NCBI GenBank assembly: GCA_020025375.1
Contig: JAHHSF010000014.1
Coordinates: forward strand, 1-16,516
Direction of reading: 5' to 3'
DNA: 16,516 nucleotides
DNA from: Oscillospiraceae bacterium
GTDB lineage: Bacteria; Bacillota; Clostridia; Oscillospirales; Oscillospiraceae
The notes under the pieces were generated by a model. The model was given only the letters and a program-made list of their open reading frames with translations. It was not told where the DNA came from and did not search any database. The translations under genes and the position numbers were made by a program. Below, one piece after another: positions 16,487 to 16,516 of the stretch (its first letter is position 1; each line of letters starts with the position of its first letter).

Positions 16487-16516
16487 ATGAGCCAGAAGAT
16501 TCTTGTGGTGGACGAC
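16487..16516 (+). CDS. Start of a response regulator (receiver domain), cut by the window edge
   Basis: Only ten codons are present: MSQKILVVDD. This is the typical first beta-strand of a two-component receiver domain, ending in the pair of acidic residues that bind magnesium near the phosphorylated aspartate. AGGAG (16474-16478) lies 8 bases upstream of the ATG and a near-consensus promoter precedes it. The output domain and partner kinase are beyond the window. Confidence 0.8.
   Translation, partial: MSQKILVVDD

Overview
The window joins two kinds of DNA. Positions 1 to about 3365 are AT-rich accessory DNA. From about 3365 to the end the DNA is GC-rich, with codons ending mostly in G or C, and carries housekeeping genes. 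The gene types (long single-chain FGAM synthase, Gram-positive lipoprotein signal, strong AGGAGG ribosome sites) suggest a GC-rich anaerobic Firmicute of the gut Clostridia / Oscillospiraceae type. That placement is inference; no rRNA is present.

Left region (1-3365): the C-terminal end of an unidentified gene, a bidirectional terminator, then a compact leftward operon: small HTH regulator, probable restriction endonuclease, beta-class DNA adenine methyltransferase. The three genes overlap or touch, and are preceded by a promoter whose spacer holds a perfect palindrome, the likely operator of the HTH protein. This is a C-R-M layout of a type II-like restriction-modification system. The region appears to be the end of an integrated mobile element: the chromosomal rlmD-type gene (minus strand, 3070-4695) changes composition abruptly at its conserved C-terminal VETVVLLS codons and continues in frame into an AT-rich tail of about 92 codons, as expected when an element inserts at the 3' end of rumA/rlmD and supplies a new end.

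Middle region (4696-13833): divergent promoters between rlmD and secA; then secA, pgeF (ATGA overlap with secA), a lone extracellular solute-binding lipoprotein, and the long purL (FGAM synthase), closely spaced on the plus strand and ending in a strong GC hairpin. A C-rich patch of purL replaces otherwise very conserved residues.

Right region (13834-16516): a TetR-family regulator, a 157-base regulatory gap with palindromes and a promoter, a radical SAM protein of unknown substrate with extra cysteine clusters, a GC hairpin, a small membrane protein, and a near-consensus promoter driving a response-regulator gene cut by the window edge. No tRNA, rRNA, CRISPR array or complete insertion sequence was seen.
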